Assembly: GCF_002777255.1 (NCBI RefSeq)
Contig: NZ_CP017634.1
Location: forward strand, 1,190,903 to 1,254,902
Direction of reading: 5' to 3'
Source: Candidatus Formimonas warabiya
GTDB taxonomy: Bacteria > Bacillota > Dehalobacteriia > Dehalobacteriales > Dehalobacteriaceae
DNA length: 64,000 nt
Position numbers and translations under genes: made by a program. Position 1 is the stretch's first letter. Each line of letters opens with the position of its first letter. Below the pieces are notes generated by a model, which saw only the letters and a program-made list of their open reading frames with translations, ran no database searches and had not been told where the DNA came from. This document shows, in pieces, positions 1-8,751 of this stretch.

Positions 1-876
1 TTTAATCTTTCCATGGGACAAAACACACCGGGAATCTTTCATGCACAGCTGACCGATAATTCTTTCCTGGCCCATGGCCTTTAAGCAGGCCTCCACATAA
101 TGAATCCCTTGTGCAAATTGTAAATCCTGTCTTTCTGCTAAGCCCAAGCTAAGTAAAATCAGGCTTGTTTTTGGACATAAGTGAATAATACAATGTTCAT
201 CGGCTAAAGACGCCGCCTCTTTTATGAAAGGATAGGTAAAGTTTTTCGCCACAACTTCCGTATATTTCGGTCCCACAATATTTACGCTTCCTGCCGGGTC
301 CGCATAAGAGATCACATCCACACCGGCTTTTTTGGCTTCCCTAAAATACCTGTTCAAATTTTTCGCGATCGTCTGGAAGATTTTTTCCACAGTCCCGGGA
401 TCCTTGCGCCATACTTTGAAAATTTTGGTCGTATCAATGAGAGAATTCAACACTGTAAAAAAGCCGGAAATCTCCAAAACAACCCTTTCCCCTTGGTCCT
501 TCAGAATTTGACACGCCTTTAAAACCTCACTGATTCTTCCCTGCCCAAAATCAAAGTCCGGCAAAGATAAAAGCTCTTCAACGGACTGATAAGCATAGGC
601 GGCGGTACGGGGCCCGAATTTGCCGTCACTTAAATTAATCAAGCCTCCGAAAGCTTCCCCCTCCACCGTATGGCAAAAGGGCAAAATGCAAACCTGGCTT
701 CCTTCCTCTTCTTTTATTGCTCGGGAAATTTCCGCCATCTGACGGGCATCGTGATAGCTTTGGGGAAAGCGCAAATTTAACTTGCGGATTATTTCATCGC
801 TGAAACCGGAGGAATTTGCTCTTTTACATTTAAAATCCACTAATTTTTTTCCTTTGTTTTCCTTTAAATCAGTCAT
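1..876 (-). CDS. URO-D family methyltransferase (MtaA/MtbA/CmuA-like), partial
   Basis: An open frame runs from an ATG at 876 to the window edge, 292 codons without a stop, so the C-terminus is missing. A GGGGGAG ribosome site sits about 7 bases before the ATG. The protein resembles the uroporphyrinogen-decarboxylase-fold family, whose corrinoid-dependent members move methyl groups between corrinoid proteins and thiols such as coenzyme M or to tetrahydrofolate. An H-x-C pair at residues 232-234 and a later Cys at 278 fit the zinc site of MtaA/MtbA-type methyltransferases and argue against true heme-pathway HemE. It lies downstream of the double-cubane protein gene on the same strand, with a gap of about 45 bases, so the two are probably co-transcribed. 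Substrate unknown. Confidence 0.75.
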   Translation of the reverse strand, partial: MTDLKENKGKKLVDFKCKRANSSGFSDEIIRKLNLRFPQSYHDARQMAEISRAIKEEEGSQVCILPFCHTVEGEAFGGLINLSDGKFGPRTAAYAYQSVEELLSLPDFDFGQGRISEVLKACQILKDQGERVVLEISGFFTVLNSLIDTTKIFKVWRKDPGTVEKIFQTIAKNLNRYFREAKKAGVDVISYADPAGSVNIVGPKYTEVVAKNFTYPFIKEAASLADEHCIIHLCPKTSLILLSLGLAERQDLQFAQGIHYVEACLKAMGQERIIGQLCMKDSRCVLSHGKIK

Positions 877-920
877 TGAACGGACTCCCCCCAAAAATTA
901 GCATTGGCAAATGTTCCATG

Positions 921-2078
921 TTATACCTCTAGCATTTCTATAAATGCTGTCAATCGGGTGGAAAGTTGGCCCACATCTGTTTGAGAATAATCGGTTTCCA
1001 GCGCGAGATAGGGTATTTTCTTGGTTTCATTGACAAATCGTTTGATGCCAAAGGATTCCACATTATAGGTATGACAGGCTTGCAGGATCACTTCTACCAC
1101 GCCATCTACGTGATATTCATCAATGACTCGGCCTAATAGTTCATAACGATATTTGTCCGGAGACATAATAGAACAGCCGATTTTGAAATATCTTTCGGCA
1201 ATGGCATCGTAGACATCTTCTTTTTCTTCATCAATCAAACGGTCGTATTTTTTGAAGCCGACACAGTTTTCATAACCCACCACAACAGCCCCGTTATCTT
1301 CAATCGCCCTGATTACTTTTTCCGTAGCGCCTCCAATGGGACATCCGGTAATCAGAATTCTGGGTTTATGAGGGATTTTTTGTTCTTCCGCATATTCTTT
1401 TTTGACTTTTTCCGTAATCCCTTTAATTTCTTCAATCACTTGTTCCACATCGAATTTAAAACTACTCCCGTAAACCACTTTAAATAAATCATACCCCATC
1501 ATGGGCACAGGATCGTTTTTCATGAGCGCAAAAAGGGCGTTAACTGCTTTTCTCTCTTCGTTTCGGGTCTTGATGGCTTTTCTAAGTTTGTCTTCACTAA
1601 TTTCTACCCCGAATTTTTCTTCCAAAATCCCTTTTAGTTTGATCACTTCTTTTTTCCAAAGCTGATAGCTCTCTTCATCTTGCCGGTTGGGCAGCTGCAT
1701 CACATGAACAGGCTTAAACTCACCCAAATATTCATACATTTTTTTCTTGGCATCACAAGTGGTTTCACCAATAACCAAATCCGAGAAATAGAAAAACGGG
1801 CATTTGTCGGTTTTCGCAAAACCATAGCTTGATTTTACCAAGGGACATAAATTGCGCGGTAAATCTTTTTCCGCATCTGGAATCGTCTCATCGGAGGTGG
1901 CACATAACCCAACTACAGCCGCTCCCATTGCTTGGGCGAATTCCACGGGAAAATAGGTACAGAAAATTCCGATGAGCGGTATATCCTTTTCCTTAAGGGC
2001 CTTTGCCGCCAAAAAAGAGTTTTTTCTCGCTTCGGCAAATTCCTCAAATACTTCCGGCAATTCTTTTCTAATTTCCAA
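921..2078 (-). CDS. Double-cubane-cluster protein (2-hydroxyacyl-CoA dehydratase D/HgdB family)
   Basis: The family is related to the catalytic subunits of 2-hydroxyacyl-CoA dehydratases. Double-cubane-cluster proteins carry an [8Fe-9S] cluster and carry out difficult reductions when fed electrons by an ATP-dependent activator. Conserved Cys blocks are visible: NLCPL, DKCPFF, ETTCD, TGCPIGG, ENCVG and ACHTY. This pattern fits the double-cubane (YjiM-like) branch better than classical HgdB. The frame opens at an ATG at 2114, but no ribosome site precedes it. A TTG at 2078 has AGGGGGAG eight bases upstream, so I place the start there (385 aa). The activator ATPase normally paired with this family is not in the window. 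The gene has an unusually long structured leader. The physiological substrate is unknown. Confidence 0.8.
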   Translation of the reverse strand: MEIRKELPEVFEEFAEARKNSFLAAKALKEKDIPLIGIFCTYFPVEFAQAMGAAVVGLCATSDETIPDAEKDLPRNLCPLVKSSYGFAKTDKCPFFYFSDLVIGETTCDAKKKMYEYLGEFKPVHVMQLPNRQDEESYQLWKKEVIKLKGILEEKFGVEISEDKLRKAIKTRNEERKAVNALFALMKNDPVPMMGYDLFKVVYGSSFKFDVEQVIEEIKGITEKVKKEYAEEQKIPHKPRILITGCPIGGATEKVIRAIEDNGAVVVGYENCVGFKKYDRLIDEEKEDVYDAIAERYFKIGCSIMSPDKYRYELLGRVIDEYHVDGVVEVILQACHTYNVESFGIKRFVNETKKIPYLALETDYSQTDVGQLSTRLTAFIEMLEV

Positions 2079-2199
2079 TTTAAACACTCCCCCTTTTTTA
2101 AATATTATCTTCATGTATTTTAGTAACCTTTGGTCATGACGGCTGAGTTAATCTCCTACATCCTCTTGCTAAACCCGGTTTATTTTTCGTCGTCTCATT

Positions 2200-2226
2200 T
2201 TAAACGGCAAATTTCTTACTTTTCAA
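2200..2226 (-). other. Eight-codon mini-ORF with a perfect Shine-Dalgarno sequence
   Basis: A TTG-initiated frame MKSKKFAV-stop follows an uninterrupted AGGAGGTGAT, a full anti-16S match, at about 2230-2239. It lies roughly 120 bases before the start of the double-cubane protein gene, inside the same leader. A second tiny frame (MRRRKINRV) follows at once. Such a strong ribosome site in front of eight codons suggests a leader peptide or ribosome-loading site, or the decayed start of a lost gene. No protein function is claimed. Confidence 0.3.
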
Positions 2227-2301
2227 AAATCACCTCCTCATTCAGCCGTATCACCAATTTCTTTTCAGGGAAAGACTTCAGTTAAACACTGCTTTTTCAG
2301 G

Positions 2302-2390
2302 TCACAGCCGATGATGCGATTTTTGTCTCTTTATCGATATATATGAAATCATATAACGATAGTTGTGTTCAAAAGTATCATCGCAGGTGA
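2302..2390 (-). promoter_or_regulatory. Large dyad-symmetric leader element upstream of the double-cubane gene
   Basis: Two nested dyads share one centre near 2347. The outer arms are TCAC-x3-CGATGAT (2302-2315) against ATCATCG-x3-GTGA (2377-2390), 11 pairs around a 3x3 internal loop. The inner arms are TATCG and CGATA around the perfect palindrome ATATGAAATCATAT at 2341-2354. As RNA this folds into one long hairpin of about 90 nt. As DNA the inner palindrome could be a repressor site. I recognise no known riboswitch class. Confidence 0.45.
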
Positions 2391-2565
2391 TTACGTGAAA
2401 AATAGTACGAATAGATGCACCAGAATCTTCTTGATTTTAAAGCTATATATACTTAAGGTTTTTTATTAAAATACTTCCTCAATGATTATATCAAGTAGGG
2501 ATGTTACTTTCTAACTAATACTTTTTATGTGAGCGCCAGCATAGATAAATTATATTTATCCACAA

Positions 2566-2592
2566 AAAAAATCGCCCCAGGCGATTTTTTTA
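2566..2592 (-). terminator. Rho-independent terminator after the BON gene
   Basis: ATCGCC-CCA-GGCGAT is flanked by A/T runs and followed, in minus orientation, by a run of T. The stop codon of the BON-domain gene lies inside its 5' flank. Confidence 0.8.
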
Positions 2593-3234
2593 ATGAAGCT
2601 CTTCTCTGATCATCATTTGGTTTTTGATGTTCTTGATCCCGTTCACATGGCGCACGGTTTTCATAATTCTTTCTGCATCCTGCCGGGTTTGCGCCCAACC
2701 GCCCAGAATCACCTGGTTTCCCTGAGAGCGGATTTCCACTTCCGATAAATTAACGCCTTCCCGGGATAAACTAAGCGACAAGTCATTCATGATGGATGCG
2801 CTATCTTCCTCGGTCCGGATCCGAATCTGATTTTGGATTTCCCCTACCCCGGGTATTTGAGAGACCAATGTGCCGGCACTTTCCCGGGCATCAAGATGGC
2901 TCACTTCCCCTTGCAGCACCACAACGCCGTGATGGACCTGAAAACTTAATCCGGTCAGATCCCTGTCTCCGGATTCGATCAGTCTTTCCTGAATTAATTC
3001 ACCTAGCTTGCTGTCTGTAAAACGTTTATCTCCGGCCACGGTCAAATGGTTTTCCACAGAAACCACGCCGGGTATTTGGGACACCATCTGTCCGGCCTGA
3101 TCTTTGTCCTCCAGAGAGTCGACTACCCCGGTTAACGATACTTTCCCCTCCCGGATATCAAAATGTACTTCCAGTGCATCCGGCAGTTCCTGCTCCAGCC
3201 TTAATTTCAAGATGTCGTCTTTTTCCCTCTGCAT
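2590..3234 (-). CDS. Protein with three BON domains
   Basis: 214 aa from an ATG at 3234 preceded by GAGGTG six bases upstream. The same frame stays open to 3531, but that extension overlaps the EF-G-like gene and has no ribosome site. Three tandem BON (bacterial OsmY and nodulation) repeats lie at about residues 8-67, 75-140 and 145-212. Each has the VxLxGxV strand and the IPGV turn. BON domains are thought to bind phospholipid surfaces or hydrophobic ligands, and OsmY is periplasmic. No signal peptide or membrane segment is visible here, so this copy is probably cytoplasmic or membrane-associated. A terminator separates it from the upstream GTPase gene, so it may have its own promoter in the roughly 50-base gap. 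Precise role unknown. Confidence 0.8.
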   Translation of the reverse strand: MQREKDDILKLRLEQELPDALEVHFDIREGKVSLTGVVDSLEDKDQAGQMVSQIPGVVSVENHLTVAGDKRFTDSKLGELIQERLIESGDRDLTGLSFQVHHGVVVLQGEVSHLDARESAGTLVSQIPGVGEIQNQIRIRTEEDSASIMNDLSLSLSREGVNLSEVEIRSQGNQVILGGWAQTRQDAERIMKTVRHVNGIKNIKNQMMIREELH

Positions 3235-3281
3235 CTTTTTCACCTCACTATCTTGTAAAAATATTTTTCCCTTAACACCAT

Positions 3282-3314
3282 AAAAAAAACAGGGTAAAAC
3301 AAAATTTACCCTGT
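3282..3314 (-). terminator. Terminator after the EF-G-like gene
   Basis: A ten-base perfect stem (ACAGGGTAAA/TTTACCCTGT, 3289-3298 with 3305-3314) with a six-base loop is followed in minus orientation by a run of seven or more T. Confidence 0.85.
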
Positions 3315-3367
3315 GGAATCCAGAAAATTTATTTTTGGGGTTGCACTGATCAAGGAGGCAAAAAGGA

Positions 3368-5413
3368 TTATTGTTCCTTCTCCTTTTCAGCCTTGGCAGC
3401 GGCAATGATTTTCTCCGCCATGCTAGCGGGAACTTCTTCGTACCGGGAGAATCCCATGGTGAAAGTTCCCCGACCTTGGGTAATGGACTTGAGGTCAATG
3501 GCATAGCGATACATCTCGGATAAAGGAACATTCGCCTTAATCACCTGCAAATTTCCGCTCTTTTCCATCCCTAAAATGCGGCCCCGTTTGCTGTTCAAGT
3601 CCCCCATAATGTCCCCCATAAATTGGTCCGGTACCAAAATCTCCACATTCATAATCGGCTCCAGGAGGACGGGTTTTGACTGTTCGCAAGCCTTTCGGAA
3701 AGCCAAAGAAGCGGCAATCTTAAATGCCATTTCAGAAGAGTCTACCGGGTGGAAGGAACCGTCCTGAAGATTAACCTTCAGATTGGTGACCGGATAGCCG
3801 GCCAGAATCCCCTCGACCATCGATTCCCGGACGCCCTTTTCTACTGCAGGAACATACTGTCTGGGTACAGATCCGCCGAAAATACTTTCCGTAAATTCGA
3901 AATCGCCTTCCGGGAAGGGGGCAATATCAATATAGACATGACCATATTGACCGTGACCACCGGATTGTTTTTTGTGTTTCCCTTCCACCCGGGTGGCAGA
4001 GCCTTTGATCGTCTCCCGGTAGGGAACCTTGGCTTCCAGGGTCTTTACCTCGACTCCGAACTTCCGGTGCAGGCGTTCAATGGTAATATCAATATGGGCT
4101 TCACCCATCCCTGTAAGCAGGGTTTGCCGTGTTTCAATGTTTTTCTCCAGTCTTAAGGTAGGGTCTTCTTCTAAGAGACGGTGAATAGCATTACCCAGTT
4201 TATCCTCGTCTCCCTTAGACTTGGGCTCGATGGCAACGGTTAAAGTGGGAATGGGGAAGTCGATGCCTTCCAAAACCACACCGCTGTCTTTTGTGGTGAG
4301 TGTATCACCCGTATTGGTTTGCGCTAATTTGGCCACCACCCCGATATCGCCGAATTTAAATTCGGGAAGCTGCATCTGGGTCTTACCCTGCATGGTAAAA
4401 AGCTGGCTGATTTTTTCTTCCGCTTCTTTTGTGGCATTAAAGGCATAAGAATCACCTTTAAAAGTACCCTGTCCCACCTTGAAAAAGTTGATCCGGCCCA
4501 CGTAGGGGTCAGCCATGGTTTTGAACACCAATGTTGCCATGGGCTTAGACTCGGCGTTCTTATCTTCCGCCCTGTCCAAAGGAGACGGCACATAATCCAC
4601 TAAAACATTTAACAACCGGTCCGCGCCAATATTTTTCAAGGCAGAAGCACAGAGTACCGGCACAACTTTGGCGGCAGTAATTCCCGCTTTCAAGCCGGCA
4701 ACGATCTCTCCGTCGGTTAACTGTTCGCCGTCCAGGTATTTCATGGTTAATTCATCTTCGCCTTCAGCTGCCGCTTCGATCAGCATTTCCCGGTAGGTTT
4801 CCACTTCCGACATTAAATCACCCGGAATGGGGATTTCACTTGCCTTGCCGGATCCGTCATATTTATACGCTTTCATTTCAATCAAATCTACCATGCCGTT
4901 AAAGCTGGCTTCCGCGCCAATGGGCAACTGAATGGGCACAATTTGTTTGGTCAGTTTTTCCCGCATGCTGTCCAAGGCTTTTAGAAAGTCGGCGTTTTCC
5001 CGGTCCATTTTATTGATCACGGCCACCCGAGGCAGATCCATTTGATCCGCCAACTCCCAAATAATTTCCGTACTGACTTCTACTCCTGCAACCGCATCCA
5101 GCACCATTAAAATGCAATCAGAAACCCGCAGCGTCCCCTTTACTTCTCCAAAAAAGTCAGAGAATCCCGGCGTATCCAGCAAATTTATTTTTGTATTGCG
5201 CCATTCACAGGCGACCAAGGAAGTATTTACGGTAATTTTACGCTTAATTTCCTCAGGATGGTAATCGGCAACGGTATTACCTTCATCTACTTTTCCCAAA
5301 CGACTGGTTGCCCCTGTATTGAAGAGCAGGCTTTCGGTCAGGGACGTTTTTCCCGCACCCTGGTGCGAGACAATACCAATGTTCCTAATACTTTGTGACG
5401 GGTAAACCTTCAT
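3368..5413 (-). CDS. Elongation factor G-like translational GTPase (FusA2 type)
   Basis: 681 aa. It has the EF-G architecture: N-terminal G domain, EF-Tu-like domain 2, and the domain III-V region with the YRETI element. The P-loop HQGAGKTS (residues 17-24) differs from the AHIDAGKTT of canonical EF-G. The G3 motif reads DTPGF (80-84), with Phe where EF-G has the catalytic His. G4 is NKMD (134-137). These features mark the EF-G-like/EF-G2 branch, which is usually present alongside a true FusA and whose role in translation or ribosome recycling is unsettled. The ATG at 5413 has AAGGAGGAT upstream. It stands alone, with its own terminator. Family assignment is secure, function is not. Confidence 0.9.
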   Translation of the reverse strand: MKVYPSQSIRNIGIVSHQGAGKTSLTESLLFNTGATSRLGKVDEGNTVADYHPEEIKRKITVNTSLVACEWRNTKINLLDTPGFSDFFGEVKGTLRVSDCILMVLDAVAGVEVSTEIIWELADQMDLPRVAVINKMDRENADFLKALDSMREKLTKQIVPIQLPIGAEASFNGMVDLIEMKAYKYDGSGKASEIPIPGDLMSEVETYREMLIEAAAEGEDELTMKYLDGEQLTDGEIVAGLKAGITAAKVVPVLCASALKNIGADRLLNVLVDYVPSPLDRAEDKNAESKPMATLVFKTMADPYVGRINFFKVGQGTFKGDSYAFNATKEAEEKISQLFTMQGKTQMQLPEFKFGDIGVVAKLAQTNTGDTLTTKDSGVVLEGIDFPIPTLTVAIEPKSKGDEDKLGNAIHRLLEEDPTLRLEKNIETRQTLLTGMGEAHIDITIERLHRKFGVEVKTLEAKVPYRETIKGSATRVEGKHKKQSGGHGQYGHVYIDIAPFPEGDFEFTESIFGGSVPRQYVPAVEKGVRESMVEGILAGYPVTNLKVNLQDGSFHPVDSSEMAFKIAASLAFRKACEQSKPVLLEPIMNVEILVPDQFMGDIMGDLNSKRGRILGMEKSGNLQVIKANVPLSEMYRYAIDLKSITQGRGTFTMGFSRYEEVPASMAEKIIAAAKAEKEKEQ

Positions 5414-5690
5414 TTAGTATCCTCCTTCAGTTTCCGAAAAATTTAAACTTCATGCTCAGAATTTTATGATCCTATCACAACAAAATGTTAACTTTATATA
5501 TTATCCTCAAATCCTAAAAAATCCTTTTTATCCCTCAAACTTTTTTGATTTGTTTTGCATTTAATTTTTTTGCACACTCCCTATCCCATACAGTTTACCC
5601 AATAATTGGTACTATAATACTGAGAAAAAGCATAATTATCCTCAATAGGACAAAATCCATAAACCGTCCGGAAATGACGAGGTTAAAATC

Positions 5691-7238
5691 ATGAGAAAAG
5701 AAGGATTATTATATGGCGCGCTTATCTTATTGGTGGCAAACTTTCTGGCAAAATTTATGGGTTTTTTTTACCGGGTCGTTCTCGTCCGGGTTTTAGGCAC
5801 AGAAGGTGTGGGTTTAGTGGAAATGGTCATGCCTTTCTATACCTTTCTGCTCGTCTTAACCACCTGGGGGATCCCCTTGGCGATGTCCAAATTGACCGCA
5901 GAAGAATCCGCCCGGGGAAACCTGGGCAATGTGAAAAGAATTTTTCGCCTGACCCTGTTTCTTCTCTCCACTTCCGGGGTAGTTACAACGGTGCTGGTTA
6001 TTTTCTGGGCACCGACAATCCTAAGCCATTTTGTCCCGGACCGGCGCATCGATTTTTGTTTCATCACCATGATTCCCGCCATTTTTATGATTGCCACCTG
6101 TTCTGTGTTCCGGGCCTACTTTCAGGGAACAAAACAAGTTTCCGCCATTGGCGTCGGCCAAACCATTGAACAAAGCATCCGCGTGCTGGTGGGCATCACG
6201 CTGGCCGTAAAGTTAAGAAAATATGGACTGGAAGTTGCCGTTGTTGCGGTGTCCGTGGCCTCTGTCTTAGGAGAATTGGCCGGTTTGCTTTACATGATCC
6301 TCAGATACCGCAGGACCAAAACACCCCAGCCGGGTCCCCCGCCTACCAAAGCCTGGTGGTCCATCTTCAAGAGCCTTTTTTCCTATGGGACACCGGTGAC
6401 CTTAACCCGGCTCTTAGCCAGCCTGCTCATGACCTTGCAGGCCTCCTTAATTCCCCGGGGGCTGATGATGGCGGGAAATGACCTTCGGGCCGCTACCGAA
6501 ATTTACGGACGTTTTTCCGGCGTCGCATTGACCCTGCTGCATCTTCCCGGCATTATCACCATGTCCATGGCCGTATCCATCATCCCGGCCGTGGCCGAAC
6601 TCATGGGGGGGGCAAACCGTAAGCTGTTAAACCATCGGGTATCCGAGGCATTATGGATCACAGTGGCCTTCTCCCTGCCCAGCATGTTAGTCCTTTATTA
6701 CTACGCAGGAGAACTCTGCGACCTGATTTTTCATGCTCCCCAAGCGGGAGAGCCGTTAAAATTCCTTGCCCTGGGAGGCATCTTCTGCTATTTGCAGCAA
6801 ACTTTGACCAGCATCCTTCAAGGGGCGGGGTATGTAAAAATGCTCCTCTTCAACATGATCTGTTCCGGTATCTGTTTGATTGGAGGCATTATGCTGCTCA
6901 CCCCTCTTCCGGGCCTTGAGATTAACGGGGCCGCCATCTCCTTAAGTCTCAGTTACTTTGTCGGCAGTACCCTAAACTTATTTTACCTCACCAAAAATGC
7001 CCGGTTAACCTTGCCCTTCTCCAATATTATTTTAAAGCCTGCCGCAGCCGGTCTCTTTTCCCTGCTGATCCTGGAAGGAGCAGATCAATTTCTGCGCCCC
7101 ATCGTACCCAGTCTAGGCTTATGTATTCTTATCTCCATCTCCGTCTCTACCCTGGCCTATTTTCTCATTTTATTGTTTACCGGCGGTTTGCCGGTCCACA
7201 CGATGAAAAGACTCCCCTTATTAGGCAGATGGTTTTAG
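5691..7238 (+). CDS. SpoVB/MurJ-like polysaccharide flippase family membrane protein
   Basis: 515 aa, hydrophobic throughout, with about 14 predicted membrane segments. It is homologous to the MOP-superfamily SpoVB/YtgP/MurJ lipid-linked precursor flippases. The N-terminal segment with FxGFFYRVVLVRVLGTEGVG is typical of SpoVB-like proteins, which are needed for spore cortex synthesis. The ATG follows GAGG at a spacing of 8-9 bases. A TATAAT box at 5613-5618 precedes it without a good -35. It ends convergently with surE, overlapping by four bases. Several paralogues of this family occur in sporulating Clostridia, so spoVB itself cannot be told from a paralogue here. The nearby SpoVM-like gene adds mild support for a sporulation role. 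Confidence 0.8.
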   Translation: MRKEGLLYGALILLVANFLAKFMGFFYRVVLVRVLGTEGVGLVEMVMPFYTFLLVLTTWGIPLAMSKLTAEESARGNLGNVKRIFRLTLFLLSTSGVVTTVLVIFWAPTILSHFVPDRRIDFCFITMIPAIFMIATCSVFRAYFQGTKQVSAIGVGQTIEQSIRVLVGITLAVKLRKYGLEVAVVAVSVASVLGELAGLLYMILRYRRTKTPQPGPPPTKAWWSIFKSLFSYGTPVTLTRLLASLLMTLQASLIPRGLMMAGNDLRAATEIYGRFSGVALTLLHLPGIITMSMAVSIIPAVAELMGGANRKLLNHRVSEALWITVAFSLPSMLVLYYYAGELCDLIFHAPQAGEPLKFLALGGIFCYLQQTLTSILQGAGYVKMLLFNMICSGICLIGGIMLLTPLPGLEINGAAISLSLSYFVGSTLNLFYLTKNARLTLPFSNIILKPAAAGLFSLLILEGADQFLRPIVPSLGLCILISISVSTLAYFLILLFTGGLPVHTMKRLPLLGRWF

Positions 7239-8005
7239 GGGATCAGGTCCTCAATCCCCCAGGATTGAATGGTTTCCATGACTTTATAATGCGTCAGGTC
7301 AAAGTGAATCGGGCTAACGGAAATGTAGTTGTTTCGAATGGCATCCACATCCGTGTTTCCGTTCCCCTCCACATTCACCACATCTCCTGCCAGCCAGAAG
7401 TATTCCCGCCCCCGGGGGTCTGTGCGGCATTGCACAGTATTGATATAATGCCGGGATCCCAGTGCGGCAATTTTGACTCCTTTAATGGAGTCCGGCTCAC
7501 TGTTGGGGATGTTTACATTCAGAAGGGTATCCGTGGGGAACCCTTTTAATCTTAACAACTGGCATAATTTAGCGGCAAATTGAGCGGCAAAAGAAAAATC
7601 CAGTACCGTATCGTCGTTTAGAGAAACAGCTACCGCGGGCAATCCGTTGATCATGGCTTCAATGGCAGCGGATACCGTGCCGGAATAGAGCACATCCGTG
7701 CCCAAATTTGCCCCGTGATTAATCCCGGACACAACCAGGTCCGGAGATTCTGTCAGTAAGGCCTCTAAAGCTAATTTGACACAATCTGCCGGTGTCCCAA
7801 CCACGGACCAGTGATCCCTGTCCGATCCTTTCAACCTCACTTTTTCCGCCCTGATCGGTTTATGTACCGTAATCCCATGACCGGTAGCACTTCTTTCATA
7901 ACTGGGCGCCACCACTGTGACATCGGCGATTTCACTCAGTGCCCGCCGCAAAGTTTGGATTCCTTCCGCCTGAATACCGTCATCATTGGTTAAAAGAATC
8001 TTCAC
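7235..8005 (-). CDS. surE: 5'/3'-nucleotidase SurE
   Basis: 256 aa, the normal SurE length. The N-terminal LLTNDDG carries the metal-binding Asp pair D8/D9. A later Ser in APSYERSATG and the Asn in SGINHGANLG complete the usual metal site. SurE dephosphorylates nucleoside 5'- and 3'-monophosphates and short polyphosphate in the cytoplasm. The start is GTG at 8005, with GGAGGAT about 8 bases upstream. It is the last gene of the queD-queE-folE-DUF4264-lepB-surE run, 25 bases after lepB. Confidence 0.95.
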   Translation of the reverse strand: MKILLTNDDGIQAEGIQTLRRALSEIADVTVVAPSYERSATGHGITVHKPIRAEKVRLKGSDRDHWSVVGTPADCVKLALEALLTESPDLVVSGINHGANLGTDVLYSGTVSAAIEAMINGLPAVAVSLNDDTVLDFSFAAQFAAKLCQLLRLKGFPTDTLLNVNIPNSEPDSIKGVKIAALGSRHYINTVQCRTDPRGREYFWLAGDVVNVEGNGNTDVDAIRNNYISVSPIHFDLTHYKVMETIQSWGIEDLIP

Positions 8006-8030
8006 GCCACTATCCTCCTCTCATCATTTA

Positions 8031-8552
8031 TCAAAGCCTGCCTATCCGTTTGATCGGCCAATAACGGAAAAAAGCCTTTCCTTTGACAGATTCTACCTTC
8101 AAAAAGGGTTGGGGCCACAGGTGGCTGTCAAAGCTCATATTCCTATTATCTCCCATCACAAATAACCTGCCTTGGGGTACCTGCACCGGCCCAAAAGTAT
8201 ACTGGGGGGCCTCATTTAAATAGTTCTCTTCCAGGGGCTTTCCATCGATATAAACAAGATGGTCTTTAATCTCCACCGTTTCACCCGGAAGACCGATCAC
8301 CCTTTTGATCAGGTCCTCCTGCCCCACTTCGGCCGGAGGTTTAAAAACAATGATGTCCCCGCGTTCCGGCGTATGAAAACGATAGACAAATTTGTTTACC
8401 AAAACCATGTCACCAATGTATATAGTAGGATACATCGAGGAAGAAGGAATTATGCGGTTATCCAAAATATATGATTTTAACACCAGCGTGATCAGCCCGG
8501 CGATCAGAATGGTACTGACCACTTCTTTGGCAAAATGTTTTATTTTGTCCAT
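8031..8552 (-). CDS. lepB: Signal peptidase I
   Basis: 173 aa. It has one N-terminal membrane anchor (about residues 10-28) and an extracytoplasmic catalytic domain. The nucleophile Ser lies in SSSMYPT (S39) and the general-base Lys in DLIKRVIGLPGE (K83). The C-terminal GDNR box is present. It cleaves signal peptides of exported proteins at the outer face of the membrane. The ribosome site GAGGT lies within the last codons of the upstream DUF4264 gene, so the two are probably translationally coupled. The short Gram-positive type is typical of Firmicutes, which often have several paralogues. Confidence 0.95.
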   Translation of the reverse strand: MDKIKHFAKEVVSTILIAGLITLVLKSYILDNRIIPSSSMYPTIYIGDMVLVNKFVYRFHTPERGDIIVFKPPAEVGQEDLIKRVIGLPGETVEIKDHLVYIDGKPLEENYLNEAPQYTFGPVQVPQGRLFVMGDNRNMSFDSHLWPQPFLKVESVKGKAFFRYWPIKRIGRL

Positions 8553-8555
8553 ATT

Positions 8556-8738
8556 TCAGACCTCATAAATGGTAATGGCCATTGACCCCTGTTCCGTATT
8601 TTTCAGTCCGAACATGAGATGATACTGTTTCAGGCTTTTATTGAGAAAATCCACTACTTGATACAAATCATCCCAGGCAGGAAAATTTTTCACCGCGATT
8701 AATTCCATTTTCCCGGACGCTGCGTGATTCTCTTCCAT
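8556..8738 (-). CDS. DUF4264 (YpmA-like) small protein
   Basis: 60 aa. It resembles the B. subtilis YpmA/DUF4264 family of unknown function through the core DDLYQVVDFLNKSLK followed by LMFGL and a final ITIYE strand. An ATG at 8744 lies only about two bases from AAGGAGGGG, so I choose the second ATG at 8738. The ribosome site overlaps the folE stop codon. It is cytoplasmic, with no membrane segment. Its place between folE and lepB says little about function. Confidence 0.75.
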   Translation of the reverse strand: MEENHAASGKMELIAVKNFPAWDDLYQVVDFLNKSLKQYHLMFGLKNTEQGSMAITIYEV

Positions 8739-8751
8739 TTCCATCCCCTCC

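Noticed and set aside
2796..3020. Plus-strand frame opposite the BON gene
   Set aside because: No ribosome site and antisense to conserved BON domains.
3235..3531. N-terminal extension of the BON protein
   Set aside because: It overlaps the EF-G-like gene and a terminator, and the RBS-supported start at 3234 gives an intact first BON domain.
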